Assembly: GCA_034509735.1 (NCBI GenBank) | Contig: JACGWO010000006.1 | Coordinates: 35,457,141 to 35,521,140, forward strand | Reading direction: 5' to 3' | DNA length: 64,000 nt | Origin: Sesamum alatum | Lineage: Eukaryota > Streptophyta > Magnoliopsida > Lamiales > Pedaliaceae | In this document: piece after piece, positions 46,126-58,115 of the stretch | Layout of the letters: each line of letters begins with the position of its first letter | Numbering within the stretch: position 1 is the first letter of the stretch | The notes under the pieces: generated by a model | Database searches by the model: none | Seen by the model: the letters and a program-made list of their open reading frames with translations, nothing else | What the model was told of the DNA's origin: nothing | Position numbers and translations under genes: made by a program

Positions 46126-46670
46126 GGGATAATTACACTCTCCTCCCCTGAGGTTTGGTGTAATTACACGTAAATCTTCTGTGGTTTGAAAAATTATATT
46201 TAGTATCCCTGAAGTTTGCTTCTGTCTGATAAATAGGTCCCTTTGTTAGTTAAAATTCACTGAATTTGTTGATATTAACAAAAAAACTGAATGAAAATCG
46301 ATGTTTACTCTCGATTGACTTATTAGTGACTTAATGCAGGCCAAATAAATTTTTTATGACTAAATTATTCTTATAACGGTGATGATATACCTCCTCTCAT
46401 GCATTAACGTGTGACGATATATAAGAATAGTTTGGTCATAAAAAGATTCGTTTGACCTACAATAAGTCAATAATAAGTCAATTGATGGAAAATCTCACTT
46501 TTAATTCAATTTTTTTGCTAATATCAATAAATTCGGTGAAGTTTGACTAACGCAGGAACCTATTTGTTAAACAAAAACAAACCTCAGGGGTAGTAGATAT
46601 AATTTCTCAAACTTTAGGGGGTCTACGTGTAATTACACCAAACCTCAGGAAAGGAGAATGTAATTATTCC
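46126..46670. repeat. MITE family B, best-preserved copy
   Basis: It runs from GGGATAATTACAC to GTAATTATTCC with ttgtatatt on both sides (46117-46125 and 46671-46679), a perfect 9-bp duplication. The two arms pair almost continuously to the centre, including 'ccctgaggtttggtgtaatt' at the left and its complement at the right. Confidence 0.95.
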
Positions 46671-46767
46671 TTGTATATTTGTACTTGTACGTGTACATGC
46701 ATGTTTGGTAATTGAAATGTGATACTACAAATATTAGCCGTTTAATTAATTGGATATTATATAGAAA

Positions 46768-48015
46768 CTAGTACAAAATCCGTGCCAAGGCACGGGGAGT
46801 ATTTTCAGTTTAAATCGTGATTATAATAATAAATATTTAAAAATATATACTTATAAAGTTGAACAAAAATTATCTATCTTTGTATATTAGTTCTAATAAA
46901 AATTATATAAAATATAAGTTTCTTGAATTGTATGAGGTATCATTAATTATTTAGAAAAATATCCATACAATTATAGATTCTTATATTCTTTTAATTGCTT
47001 TGATTATAAATTGCAAAAATATTTTATTTTATTTAAAATAGATAAATGATAGATTATTTGATTTTATAAAGATTTACAAATTTGTTCAGGTAAATTGGTT
47101 AGGGATACAATATAAAATTCAAACTTATTTTTACATCTTTCAATATTATTTTTAATTGTGATTATTATCATATTAAATTTTAATTTTTTACATATAAAAA
47201 TTTACTTTATTTTTTATTAGCTTTTATAAACCATAATTCTCCAGTGTCTATTTGAATTTTATTTTGCCATGTAAGAAAATATTTTATTTTTATTTAGTGT
47301 TGATAAATGATTTGAATGTATCCAAAAGATAAATTAGTCAAGGATAGAATTAATCTAAAAATCATTTTAACATCAAATAATATTCTTATATTTTTAAAAT
47401 TCACTAATTATTTTTCTAAATTTTGAATTATTTTCCTATTACTCGTTTTAATTTAAATTTTGAATTATTTGTAATTTTTACTTACTTAGTTATTTTGAAA
47501 CTTAAAAAATTATCATTTATCTTATACTTAAATTTAGATAAGTGTACCATTATTTGTTTATCCAAAAGATTCACTCATTTTTTCAGGTAAATAGTTAGTA
47601 AAATAATCCAAATTCATTTATGTGTTTAATATACTTTCGTATTTTTATAGTTATTTACTTAATTTTTAATATATTAATTATTTTACTTATTTTATATTTA
47701 AAAGAATATTATATAGTTCTATTTAATTATTTTTTAGAAAATATAATTCTTTTGTGGATAAACTATTGGATGTTATCTGTAAAATAAGTAAACATATCTT
47801 GGATAAATATATTTTTTATTTACTTATTAAAAGTATATAAATATATATATTATCGATTAGATTATTTTGGATAAATACTAATATCTTTTTTCTCTTTTAT
47901 CTAAAAAGTAATTAAATTCTATTTGGCTGAATAGAGCTCATTGAGACGATCTACATCTGCGCCTACGTGGCGCTTGGGTGGATAGTCTCAATGATTCTGT
48001 TTTATTATATATAGA
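46768..48015 (-). mobile_element. Non-autonomous Helitron (1.25 kb)
   Basis: On the minus strand it begins A|TCTATATATAATAAAACAG and ends with a perfect 16-base palindromic hairpin (CCGTGCCTTGGCACGG, at 46780-46795) followed by ATTTTGTACTAG|T. Near the 5' end an inverted pair ('cattgagac' at about 47939 and 'gtctcaatg' at about 47985) surrounds 'gcgcctacgtggcgc'. There is no Rep/helicase ORF, so it depends on an autonomous partner. Confidence 0.85.
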
Positions 48016-48250
48016 TATATACAGAAGATCAAGAAAATTACTTATATATATCTATTACTATATTAAATACACGTATCTTTGTGTCTTCCTTTTATTAATT
48101 CCGACACATTGTTTAGATCTTATTTGATTTCTCAATTATCAATGATTTTTTTTTTCCCGATAAGATTTGATTCATTATTATATTATTCAATATATTCGAA
48201 CTTAAATATTAATTCAATATATCGATATTTTGTTGTTGAATATATTCTTA

Positions 48251-49132
48251 GGACTCGTTTGGTTCGTGTAATAGGATTAGCGTGATGTGACTTGGTGCTA
48301 TAGAAGATTGAATGATAATTAATCCTATCTTACATTATATGTTGTTTGATTTGAGGTATTATATGCGGGATATCCTATGTGATAAATATAATATGGTGTT
48401 TGGTTGAAACGATTATAAAGTTTGATTAAATATAAAAAGACTAGTAATGTTATCATTTTTTAAGTTATTTACAATTTTTATATTGTACCTTGTGAATAAT
48501 TACAAAAAAAACCTCTAAATTATTTATTGAAATACAATTGCTGAAGATAAAATAAATTGTGAATATTTCATTTTTTCTGTATTTATATGAAGTGGAGTTT
48601 CAAAATACTTATTCAATTTGGTAATTGCTTAACACTCAATTTTTTCTTAAATTTCAAAAAAGAAAGAAGTACAAATTTTCATAATATTTTATTATTGAAT
48701 TATTATAATTTGAAATACATTTTTTTTAATCACGCAAGTAATTCTCAAAATACAAACACCACATAATTAAAAAAGTCAAAAGTATTTTTAAAACTTTACA
48801 TGTATTTAAATAGTTGTTTCAGTCGTATGTTGGAACTTATTGTCGGTAGAAAAAATAAATGACATAAAAAAGGAAGAAAGAAGCGGAAGTAGAGATGGGG
48901 GAGAAAGAGTGTGTGTAGAAGGGTAAACTAGGGAAAAAAAATACCAGCTTATACTAATTGGTGGTATTGTGCAACGTAGGTGGTGGGTGTGATCCATTCT
49001 CCCTCAAATTATGATAAATAAACCGGGCCGGATATTAATATCAGACCCTAATATTACTAACCAACACATAATTAGGATTTAAGCATGATAAAATTATTTA
49101 TCATTGTCTAATCATGCTAACCAAACGGGACC
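48251..49132 (-). mobile_element. PIF/Harbinger-like non-autonomous element, copy 1
   Basis: The termini are GGACTCGTTTGGTTCGTGT and CTAACCAAACGGGACC, with TTA on both sides (48248-48250 and 49133-49135). Read on the minus strand, its start matches the start of the element at 55924 ('cgtttggtta', 'tgataaataattttatcatg', 'gatattaata'). It has no transposase ORF. Confidence 0.8.
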
Positions 49133-49467
49133 TTAGGAAACAAAGAAATAAAAGTGAATTGTATACCTACATTAATGAGATTTTAATTATGAGGTCTCAA
49201 TATTTTTGAATAATTTCTCGATTATTAATGATTGAAAAGAAGAAAAAGAGTGCAATAAGCATCAGCCCACCAGAAAAAAGCCCAAAGAGGAACGCATTAT
49301 GTTGCTCCAAATATATGTAGAGATGTTTAATTCTTGGGCTTTTTACTGCCCAGAGTTGAACAGTGTCGGCCCATTGTACATAGCATGTGAAAAATAAAGA
49401 AAATTGAAGTTGGATTGTTTAGGAAAAAAGTTTAATATCTACAATTTTAAATAAACTACAAAAGTTA
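49133..49467. other. Spacer
   Basis: Nothing recognisable. Confidence 0.5.
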
Positions 49468-49980
49468 GTTGGGATCAAAATTACACAGACCCGTCTAAAA
49501 ATGTAAAATTATATTTTTCCAAGAAAGGTTTTAAGATTACACTTACACCCCTTTTGAAAATTACCGTTTACACCCACCCGACATCTTTAATTAGGATTTG
49601 GACGAAAAATGTTGATGATTTCATTACATAATTTTTTAATTTTACCCATCATTTAATATTCTAATGTAATAATTTTGTACTTATAAGGAAAAAAGTGTAA
49701 TAATATTAACCTCACGCATATACATACATTACATTTATCTTCTAATAAGAACAATACATATATATATATATATATGAGAATGTCAAATGAGGGGTAAAAT
49801 TGAAAATTTATGTAACTTTTTTTTTTGCTGATGTGAATATTTTCCATCCAAACTCTAACCGAAAGAGGTAAGGTGTAAACGGCGAATTTTCGGAGAGTGT
49901 AAATGTTTTTGAAACTTTTTCCAAAAAAAAAAAAAAATGTAATTTTGCATTTTCTAAGGGGGTCAAAGTATAATTAATCT
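49468..49980. repeat. Degenerate foldback element
   Basis: The left segment 'gatcaaaattacacagaccc' followed by 'attatatttttcc' is the inverted counterpart of the right segments 'ggaaaaagtttc' (complement) and 'gggggtcaaagtataattaatc'. It is about 510 bp, with a TA repeat (49757-49775) inside. Boundaries are approximate and no target duplication is resolved. Confidence 0.5.
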
Positions 49981-50175
49981 TACTTCTAGCAAAAAGCTTA
50001 TAAGCTCTTACTATGCTATAGTTTATATCAATTAATGTACTTTGATCAATCAAATGAAAATCAATCCACAAGCATTGTAGCAGTTGAAAAGAAATCCTAC
50101 ATCATCCAATCTTCCATTTGTTTACCTACGTCTATATTTTTTCTTCCTTGATTCCAAAAATTTTCCAGACAGAAA

Positions 50176-50340
50176 GGGAAAATTCTTACCCACAATAGGT
50201 TCTATTTAACCAAATTAAATATACTTGTCATGTGATTGATTATTTTTCTTAAATTATACACTAATCACATAGTAAGTATATTGCATTTGTCTTATAATTA
50301 ATTTTGACCAGATCAAACCCGATATAGGCTAGAATTCCCC
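50176..50340. repeat. MITE family D, copy 3
   Basis: It runs from GGGAAAATTCTTACCC to GGCTAGAATTCCCC. The inner arms are 'cttgtcatgtgattgatta' and 'taatcacatagtaagtatat'. Flanks are A/G-rich and the duplication is unclear. Confidence 0.7.
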
Positions 50341-50786
50341 GAAAAGAAAGTGGGGAGAAATTTACATAGACCACACATTTCTTACAACACTCCAATTTAT
50401 CAGTGTCTTAGTACTATATATCGTACGTTGTGACAACATTTTATTTTCAGACTTTATGAAAACGATCGAAAGGCACAACACTTCACTAGGTTTCTTTTTT
50501 GGACCTTATATCAAAATTAAACCATTTTGAGGACCACATGCATATTAATTATGATGGACGTGGACATAACGATGTGATCATTTTGTACCATATTTTATGA
50601 AGCTGATTTCTCCTAAATTTATTCTCACCTGTCTTCGCAAATATATAGTTTTGTCCTTGCAATTGTGTGATTTAATGTTAGTCATCATTTGGGAAGGGTA
50701 GGTATAAATGAATTTAATTTGAAATTGTTATCATTTCTATCATACGTGCACCAAGTTCTACTGTAAGTAAATGCAGTTCGACGACT
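50341..50786. other. Spacer between two family D copies
   Basis: No gene or repeat recognised. Confidence 0.5.
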
Positions 50787-50967
50787 GGAAAATTCTTGTC
50801 CGGACCAGGTTTGGCCGAACCAAACTAATCACAGAGCAAGTGTGATACACTTGCTATATGATTAATTACTTTTCCTACACTATACACCAATCACACGACA
50901 AATGTATTGCACTTGTCATATGATTGATTTAGGTTTGATCGAGCCAAGCCCGAGCTAAAATTTTCCC
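50787..50967. repeat. MITE family D, copy 4
   Basis: It runs from GGAAAATTCTTGTCCGG to GCTAAAATTTTCCC. Inner arms include 'accaggtttggccgaacc' and 'taggtttgatcgagcc'. A 'cgact' motif flanks both ends, but the length of the true duplication is uncertain. Confidence 0.75.
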
Positions 50968-51438
50968 GACTGGCGAGTGTTTTATACTCTTTAGAATAAA
51001 TGCTTATCAGAATTGGTTGATTGGAAAGAATGCTCTTCTTTTTTTTTTTTTTTTTTTTTTTTTAATTGCATCTCATGCTTTTAGACGGCTTAAATCAAAG
51101 TAATTCAAACAACAAACTATGAATAGTTCCTTTCCAATTTCTTGAGGTCTACAATCAAGTGATCGTGGATTCGAGTGTTACGAATGTAGGGAATTATTTA
51201 GTTTATATAATGTTTGTATTATTCTTTTGGTTGCTTTGATGTTGGTGTTGGTGTTGGTAAATTTAGAGATATTATTATATTATGGATTGAATATTGTAAT
51301 AACAGTTGATTGCTGTAGAAATATTACTATACTTTCAAATCAATAGTTCATCGCTCATTATTAAAAAAAAACACTTCAAACTTTCTCTACTGCTTACTCA
51401 CAACTTTTTCTCCATTTATTCCTATATACCATAAAAAA
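50968..51438. other. Spacer with T24 run and a SINE-like patch
   Basis: A T run lies at 51040-51063. 'aatcaagtgatcgtggattcgagtg' at 51152-51176 resembles a Pol III B-box context, but no full tRNA-like head is seen. Confidence 0.4.
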
Positions 51439-51720
51439 GGGATAATTATATTTACACCCCTTGACCTATAGTCTATTTACACAAACTACCCCTGTCTTTT
51501 ACATAATTACAGAAATCACCCTTGATAGCAAAAAAATAGGAGTAGTTTGTGCAATAATGTCGATACTTTTGAGGGGTGTAAGTGTAATTTTTTGAAAATA
51601 ATAGGGGTAGTTTGTGTAAATGATGCTTACATTCTAGTGGGTGTATGTATAATTATTCAAAAGATAGGAATGAATTATGTAAATAGACCATAAATTAAGG
51701 GGTGTAAATGTAATTATCCC
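51439..51720. repeat. MITE family C, full copy
   Basis: It runs from GGGATAATTATATTTACACCCC to GGTGTAAATGTAATTATCCC with inverted arms that share 'ggtgta', 'tttacacaaac' and 'aggggtagtttgtgtaaat' type segments. A second copy at 54834-55538 is split by a family A element. Confidence 0.8.
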
Positions 51721-52866
51721 TAAAGAAAAAAATAAAAACTATTGCAAACACCTCGAAAGCTGTGTGCATTGTTTATTAATGAAAAATATTGATTTCAGGT
51801 TTGATAGGTTCTACATTTTTATGAATAAAGAAATACAATTTTTTAGGAAAATAGCCAAAATTTGTGTTTGTGTGTGCGTGTGTTTCACTTTTTTTTTTTT
51901 TGTTAAATTAAAAATCAAACATGTCAACACTATAATGGAAAAATACAATTTTTCTTCTGTAACTTAAGAGGGGTCACAATGTTGGTGTAGGACCAAGATT
52001 GTCACCCCCAAATTATAGGACGAAAATTACAATTTTTTAAAATACTATAATTAAGTAGTTAATAGAAAAAATACTTTGAAATTCCACTTCTCGTCTAAAT
52101 ATATAGTAGATATCATCATTTTTGACTTTTTGTCATAATTAATTATCACAGTTAATAATAAAAAATTATGACAGATACTAATTAATCACGGCTATGAAAT
52201 GACTACTAATTGTTGATTCTGTAGGCTAGACCTCACAACTAAAACTCATAACAAATGTTTTCGGCACAAATAAAACATGATGAACATTGATTAACGGTGG
52301 TCGAAAGTTAAAATTTCATATTAATTTTATTTGACAATAATAAATAGTATCAATTTATCATAATTTTTAAATTATGATAATTTACAATATAGGGAATAAT
52401 TAATTTTTTTTTTGTGGTTGGGAGGTTGGTGTTGGTGCTGGTGGGGAAATCTTGGATTGGTAGTGCAGTAATAAAGTAAATTTTCAGCCTATTGCAAGGA
52501 TTATCATTCCTTATTTAAGCTAATTAATCCGACACGATCCAAAACTGTCGCTAATGTAATAACATAGGAGGAGGAGGTCAAACTCCTTCGCTTTTCAAGA
52601 CAAACAACTCATATATGGGTTTCTTTGGATAATTTTATAATTAATTTTGATCAATTTTGAGTGGTTAATGTTGAGTGAAATATTTTATTTAAATGTTTTT
52701 AATTGTTTTGAAATATTAAGTTAGTTGAAAATGATGGAACCTGATAAAAGATCGTCTTTTTTTTTTTTTACTTTAAAATTCGAGGAATAAAAAAATGATA
52801 TATATAATAAATTAGAAATAATAATATTTTAATTAAACAAAATGATATATATATATATATATATTT
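51721..52866. other. Intergenic, no gene seen
   Basis: AT-rich. The segment at 52130-52260 has inverted patches ('taattatcacag..taataataaaaaattatgac') typical of an eroded small element. TA repeats run at 52844-52862. Confidence 0.45.
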
Positions 52867-53289
52867 GGGTAAATTACAACCACCTCCCCTGAGATTTGAC
52901 ATAATTACAATACCCCATCTTTGTTTGAAAAATTATAAATACCCCCTGAAATTTGTAATTTTTAACCAAAGGCCTGAAATTGACCATTTTGCCCTTGATA
53001 TTTTTGTTAAATTATAAAAAAATTAGCTGAGGCAAATTGCATTATTATTCCTCCGTATAAAAAATTTAAGAAACTTTTCTCAGCGCATTGTAGTTCAAAA
53101 AAATTTAAAATTTTTTATAAATTAAATAAAATGCATGAGGGCATTTTGGTCAGTTCTTCCATAAAAATGGACGAAGATGAATTATTTATTAGACGGTTAC
53201 AAATCTTAGAAATGTATTTGTAATTTTTCAAATGATGAAGGATATTTATAATTATACCAAACCCCATGTAAGATGACTGTAATTTACCC
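52867..53289 (+). repeat. MITE family A, copy
   Basis: It has the same termini and core as the other copies. The insertion is in a TA-rich stretch, and the flanks tatatattt and tatacatat match only partly. Confidence 0.88.
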
Positions 53290-54833
53290 TATACATATAG
53301 AGAGAACTAAAAGTCACATCAGAATCATATGAATAATAATCTTAATTTTTTCCATAGCATTGATAAAAAATAAAATTAAAGCAACAAAATTAAAAAATAT
53401 TGAGTCTATAAAATTTTGGACTATATTTATTGAAACTCTTATTCGATGGAACTAAAAGTATAATTTTGCATAAAGAGATATAATCTCAACATGGAAGCAG
53501 TCACAACTTTTTGCATAAAGTTTCAAATTGTCTCTAACATAACATAGCCCAATTCATGCACCATTGCCAGCTTTATTTAGGTGTTTTTTTTTTTTTAATC
53601 TTTTAAGTGAAAGCGATGAAATATTATTAAATATTGAAACAAAATTAATTATAATCCGTCCTGTCGAACATCAATATCTAAACAAAGAGAATTACAACAA
53701 TTGTACCCTGATCAACAATCTAAATAACACCTACATCCAAACAACATCTACTGATTACAGTAGAAAGACCTACACCTATTATACAGTAGAATAACATCCC
53801 ACACATTTGATAGGGTTTGAACGCATGATCTCTAAACATTTGGCCCCAATATTTTTCCTTTATTTCAGAAAAGCCCACACACATTCAACATCCTAATCAC
53901 ATTTCTGTTGACAACAAAAGAGACAGAGAGACAGAATTAAGATTGTAATAAAATGAAACCATACCATGTGCATGCATACACATATATATTGCAAGAAATA
54001 AAATAAAATCTAAATAATGAGAGATTGAAAGAATTGTACACATAAATCCAACCATGCAATATCCACAACTCCACATGCAGATTAGGTTTAGTGTATTGTC
54101 AAGTGGGTACGTAGCAGGTAAAGCAGACAGTACAATTAACCATATATATTAAATTATATAGTTGTAATTACTTGGTATAATCAGATTTTAATATTATTAA
54201 TTAACAAAAAGATTTATGTATATCATGTGTATTTTGTACGTTGGGACGATGTTATAATTGTCTGATTGGAGAATGTCTCATACTCTCTTGCAGCAACCCA
54301 CATGATGACCAAACTCAAGTCGGAGATAATTGTATTGTTAGTATATAATTTAAAAAGATTTATGCATCTTTTTACTTATTTATTAGTTTAAGATATTGTT
54401 AATTTTTTTTAGGAAATAAAAGGTTTTTATTAATATTTTTTTTCCAGAAATTTTATTAAATGATCATTAATGACGAATCGTAATTTATTATATATATATA
54501 TATTCTAATACCTTATTTTGGTTTTACTAAAAATATATTAATACTAGACTAAGAAAATATATGTAATATTTGAAATTGATAAGATATTATTTTCTCAATG
54601 TTGTAAAACATAATAATATTCTTTTATTATTTTCAAAATGTTATGTAAATAAACTTAGTTAAGAATTCAATATTGAGTTTTGTAAATAAATTTGCACTAT
54701 TGTATATAGTAAGACGGTCATTAAAATATGATATGTAGACCATTATGTAATTTAGAATTTATGAAAATATTATTGAATTTATAAATTTTCGTGCATAACA
54801 CGAGGTTCATACTAGTGTGTATATATATATATG
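53290..54833. other. Intergenic, no gene seen
   Basis: AT-rich sequence with no domain-bearing ORF. 54660-54820 ends 'ttttcgtgcataacacgagg...actagtg', which contains a short hairpin and CTAG and could be a Helitron 3' end on the plus strand; this is weak. Confidence 0.45.
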
Positions 54834-55538
54834 TATTTATATTTACACCCTCTGACATATAATTTGTTGGGTAAATTACAGTCACCTCCCCCGAGGTTTG
54901 ACATAATTACAAATACCCCATTGTTGTTTGAAAAATTACAAATACTCTCATGAGGTTTGTAATTTTTAACCAAAGGCCTGAAATTGACCATTTTGTTCTT
55001 GAATTTTTTATTAAAATTATAGAAAAATCTAGCTAGGCAAATTGCATTATTGCTCATCTGTGTAAAAAACTTAAGAAACCTCTCCCTGCACATTGTAGTT
55101 CAAATTTTTTTAAGAATTAAATAAAAAATAATTTAGTGCATAAAGGGCATTTTGGTCAGTTCATCCATAAAATGAATGAAAACTGGTTATTTGTTAGACG
55201 GTTACAAACCTTAAGAGGTTATGTGTAACTTTTCAAACAACAAGGGGGTATTTGTAATTATGTCAAACCTAAAGGAAGGTAGCTGTAATTTACCCTAATC
55301 TGTTACACAAATCACCCATGCCTTTTGCATAATTACAGAAACTATCCCCGACGAAAAATAGGGATAATTTGTATAATGATGTTGACGTTTTTGGAGGGTG
55401 TATACGTAATTTTTCAAAAAGTAAGAGTGATTTGTACATGTAAATGATGTTGATGTATTTGGTAGGTGTATGTGTAATTCTCTACAAGATAGAAAGTGAT
55501 TCGTACAAACAGACCATAGGTTAGGAGTGTTTTATCCC
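54834..55538. repeat. MITE family C copy split by a family A insertion
   Basis: The left part 'tatatttacaccctctgaca' (54838-54868) and the right part from 55305 ('acacaaatcacccatgcctttt') to 'gttttatccc' (55538) together match the intact copy at 51439-51720. The 54869-55295 segment interrupts them. Confidence 0.85.
54869..55295 (+). repeat. MITE family A, copy nested in family C
   Basis: It runs from GGGTAAATTAC to GTAATTTACCC and is flanked by taatttgtt (54860-54868) and taatctgtt (55296-55304), an 8/9 match. The flanking sequence belongs to the family C element. Confidence 0.93.
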
Positions 55539-55923
55539 ATATATATATATATGTGTGTGTATGTATATAAAAGTGGTGCACTAGTTATTAAATTATTAGG
55601 AGTAATGGGGGGTATTTTACCAATTTTGAGAGTTTAGTGGGGTTGGAGGAGACAAGGAGTCAAGTCAAAGGGCAAGGACATAAACTAGCCATGTGATTGC
55701 AATTAGTAAGTTACATAATCATCAATCCGACGCCACGACAAACAATATTATAACAATTAGTATATAAAAACTTGATTATTGCAACATGACAACCCTGCAA
55801 AAACATAATTCAACTCCACTCATAATTCTAATATCATTAACACAACACATTTTATAACAAATATTTGCTGTTTTAATTACTAGTCAACATAGTCAATTTG
55901 GGATAAAAATCCCAAGTGACTTA
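55539..55923. other. Spacer
   Basis: TA/TG microsatellite at 55541-55565, otherwise nothing recognised. Confidence 0.5.
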
Positions 55924-56676
55924 GGCCCCGTTTGGTTCGTGTGATTAGGCATGATAAAATTACTTATCATGCCTAATCACATGTTTGGTTAGTATTATTA
56001 AAGCCCGATATTAATACTGAGCCCGATCTTATTTATCAAAATCTATGAGATAATGGATCCCACCTATTAGGTGGAATACACAATCCCACAAATTATAATA
56101 AATTAGTATTAATTTTTTTTCCTTATTTATCCTTCCCCCTCCCCCCCTCTCTCTCATTAAATACATGTGAAAATTAAAAAGACTTTTGATGCATAATTAA
56201 AAAATGTATTTCAAATTTTAATAATTAAATAATAAAATATAATAAAAAAATATTATTTCTTAGTTTTGGACTTTTGAAAATATTTGAGTTTTAATTAATT
56301 ACTAAATTGAATGTGTGTTTTGAACTTCTACTTCATATAAATATAGAAATAAAATATTCCACAAATTAATTTCAGTTTAACCAATTGTATTTCAATAAAT
56401 AATTTAGAGGTTCTTTTATTTTTTGTAATCATTCAGAAGCTATAATATAAAATTGTAAATAACTTAAAAGAGGATACCCATAATAGTCTTTTTATATTTA
56501 ATCATACTTTATAATTCCTTCAATCAAACAACATATTATATTATCACATTGGATATCCTACATACAATACATTAAACCAAACAACATATAATTTTAGATG
56601 AGATTAATTATCATTTATTTTTCCATCCCACCCAAACCCATCAAGCCTAATCCAATCACTCGAATCAAACAAGCCC
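55924..56676 (+). mobile_element. PIF/Harbinger-like non-autonomous element, copy 2
   Basis: It starts GGCCCCGTTTGGTTCGTGTG and ends CGAATCAAACAAGCCC. The left flank is TTA (55921-55923) and the right flank TGA, a 2/3 match to a TTA duplication. The subterminal hairpin 'gcatgataaaattacttatcatgc' is close to the left end. It is the same family as 48251-49132 in the opposite orientation. Confidence 0.75.
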
Positions 56677-57309
56677 TGAGAGTATGTCCTAATAAAGAGG
56701 ACCATTCATACTTTATATTATAAATTTATTTTGCATTTTGTATTTTATTTTATTTACACATATTAGGTATATAATTATTTTAATATATAAGTAGAAGATT
56801 TTTTACACGTAGCAAGCGTAAATACGAAAGGTGTAATAAAAAGTATAATATAAGATTGGAATTGGCAATAGAGTGGTGGAAAAAGTGAGAATGAGATGGA
56901 GATGAGGTGGGTAGGAATGGAGTTCTGAGGCGTGATTAACATTTTTGTCCTTTTGAAATAAGACAATTTTGACTATTCTATTTCTCTTTTAAGATAAGGA
57001 TAAACTAGTAATTTACCAGACTCCTGTCGTATTTAATTAATTGCCTATGGACAAAGAAGGTGTAGTTCTAAAAATAAAAGAAGCGGATTCTAGAATTAAT
57101 TATTCATAATAAGAAAGACGAACCATATAATAATCATTTATATATATATATATATATATAAAGTACATTTACATTGAAGATGTAAGTTCCACTTGGATTA
57201 AACAACTCTATATTGAAAGAATTTAAAATCTATCATCATTTAATAAAACATAATTCAAGTTTAAAGACGAAGGATATGAATCTTTTGAATCTAAAATCAA
57301 TTAAAAACA
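56677..57309. other. Spacer
   Basis: AT-rich with a TA repeat at 57138-57160; no gene. Confidence 0.5.
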
Positions 57310-57825
57310 AGGATGAATTACACTTTCTTCTTTTAAGATTTGGTTTTAATTACACATAGACCTTTCGTGGAGTAAAAAAATTACATGCTTTTGTCTAATA
57401 AATAAGTCTATTTGTTAGTCAAAATTCACTGAATTTGTTTATATTAATAAAAGAAGTGGATGAAAATTCATATTTATCCCCATTGACTTATAACTGACTT
57501 ATTATAGGTTAAATAAATGTTTTTATGACCAAACTACCCTTATATATCTTCACAGATTAATGCATACGAGGTGGTATATATTCACGCATATAAGGATAGT
57601 TTAATGAGAAAAGATTTATTTTGACATGCAATAAGTCATTTGGGAATAATTATCGATTTTCATTCAATTTTTTTGTCAACATCAATAAATTTGGTGAATT
57701 TTAACTAACAGAATGACTTATTTATTATACAAAAGCTAACATTAAGGGTACTAAATATAAATTTTCTAATTACAATAGATTTACGTGTAATTACAAACCT
57801 CAAGAAAAAACGGTGCAATTATCCC
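57310..57825. repeat. MITE family B, diverged copy
   Basis: It runs from AGGATGAATTACAC to GTGCAATTATCCC. It has the family centre ('cattgacttataactgactt') and inverted arms. Flanks ttaaaaaca and ttaaaaaat match at 7 of 9. Confidence 0.8.
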
Positions 57826-58115
57826 TTAAAAAATTTTGTACCAAGAATTTAAAATTCATAAATGTTAGAGTAAATGGTATGTATGAGTGTGAGAAAACAT
57901 CAATAAATGAAAATATAAAAGAGATAGGGTCATGAATTAATGAAGTCTTGGATCGAGTAATAAATAAGAGTCCCAATCCCACAGCTGGTAAGAAAGATGT
58001 GAGCATGTGCTACTTCCCCACCATTCCCAATATCTTCAGTCCCACCAACTTATCCTATACATTTACTTGTTTTCATAGGATAAATTACATTTACATTGCA
58101 TGGGACAAAATTTAA
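57826..58115. other. Spacer
   Basis: No gene or named repeat. Confidence 0.5.
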
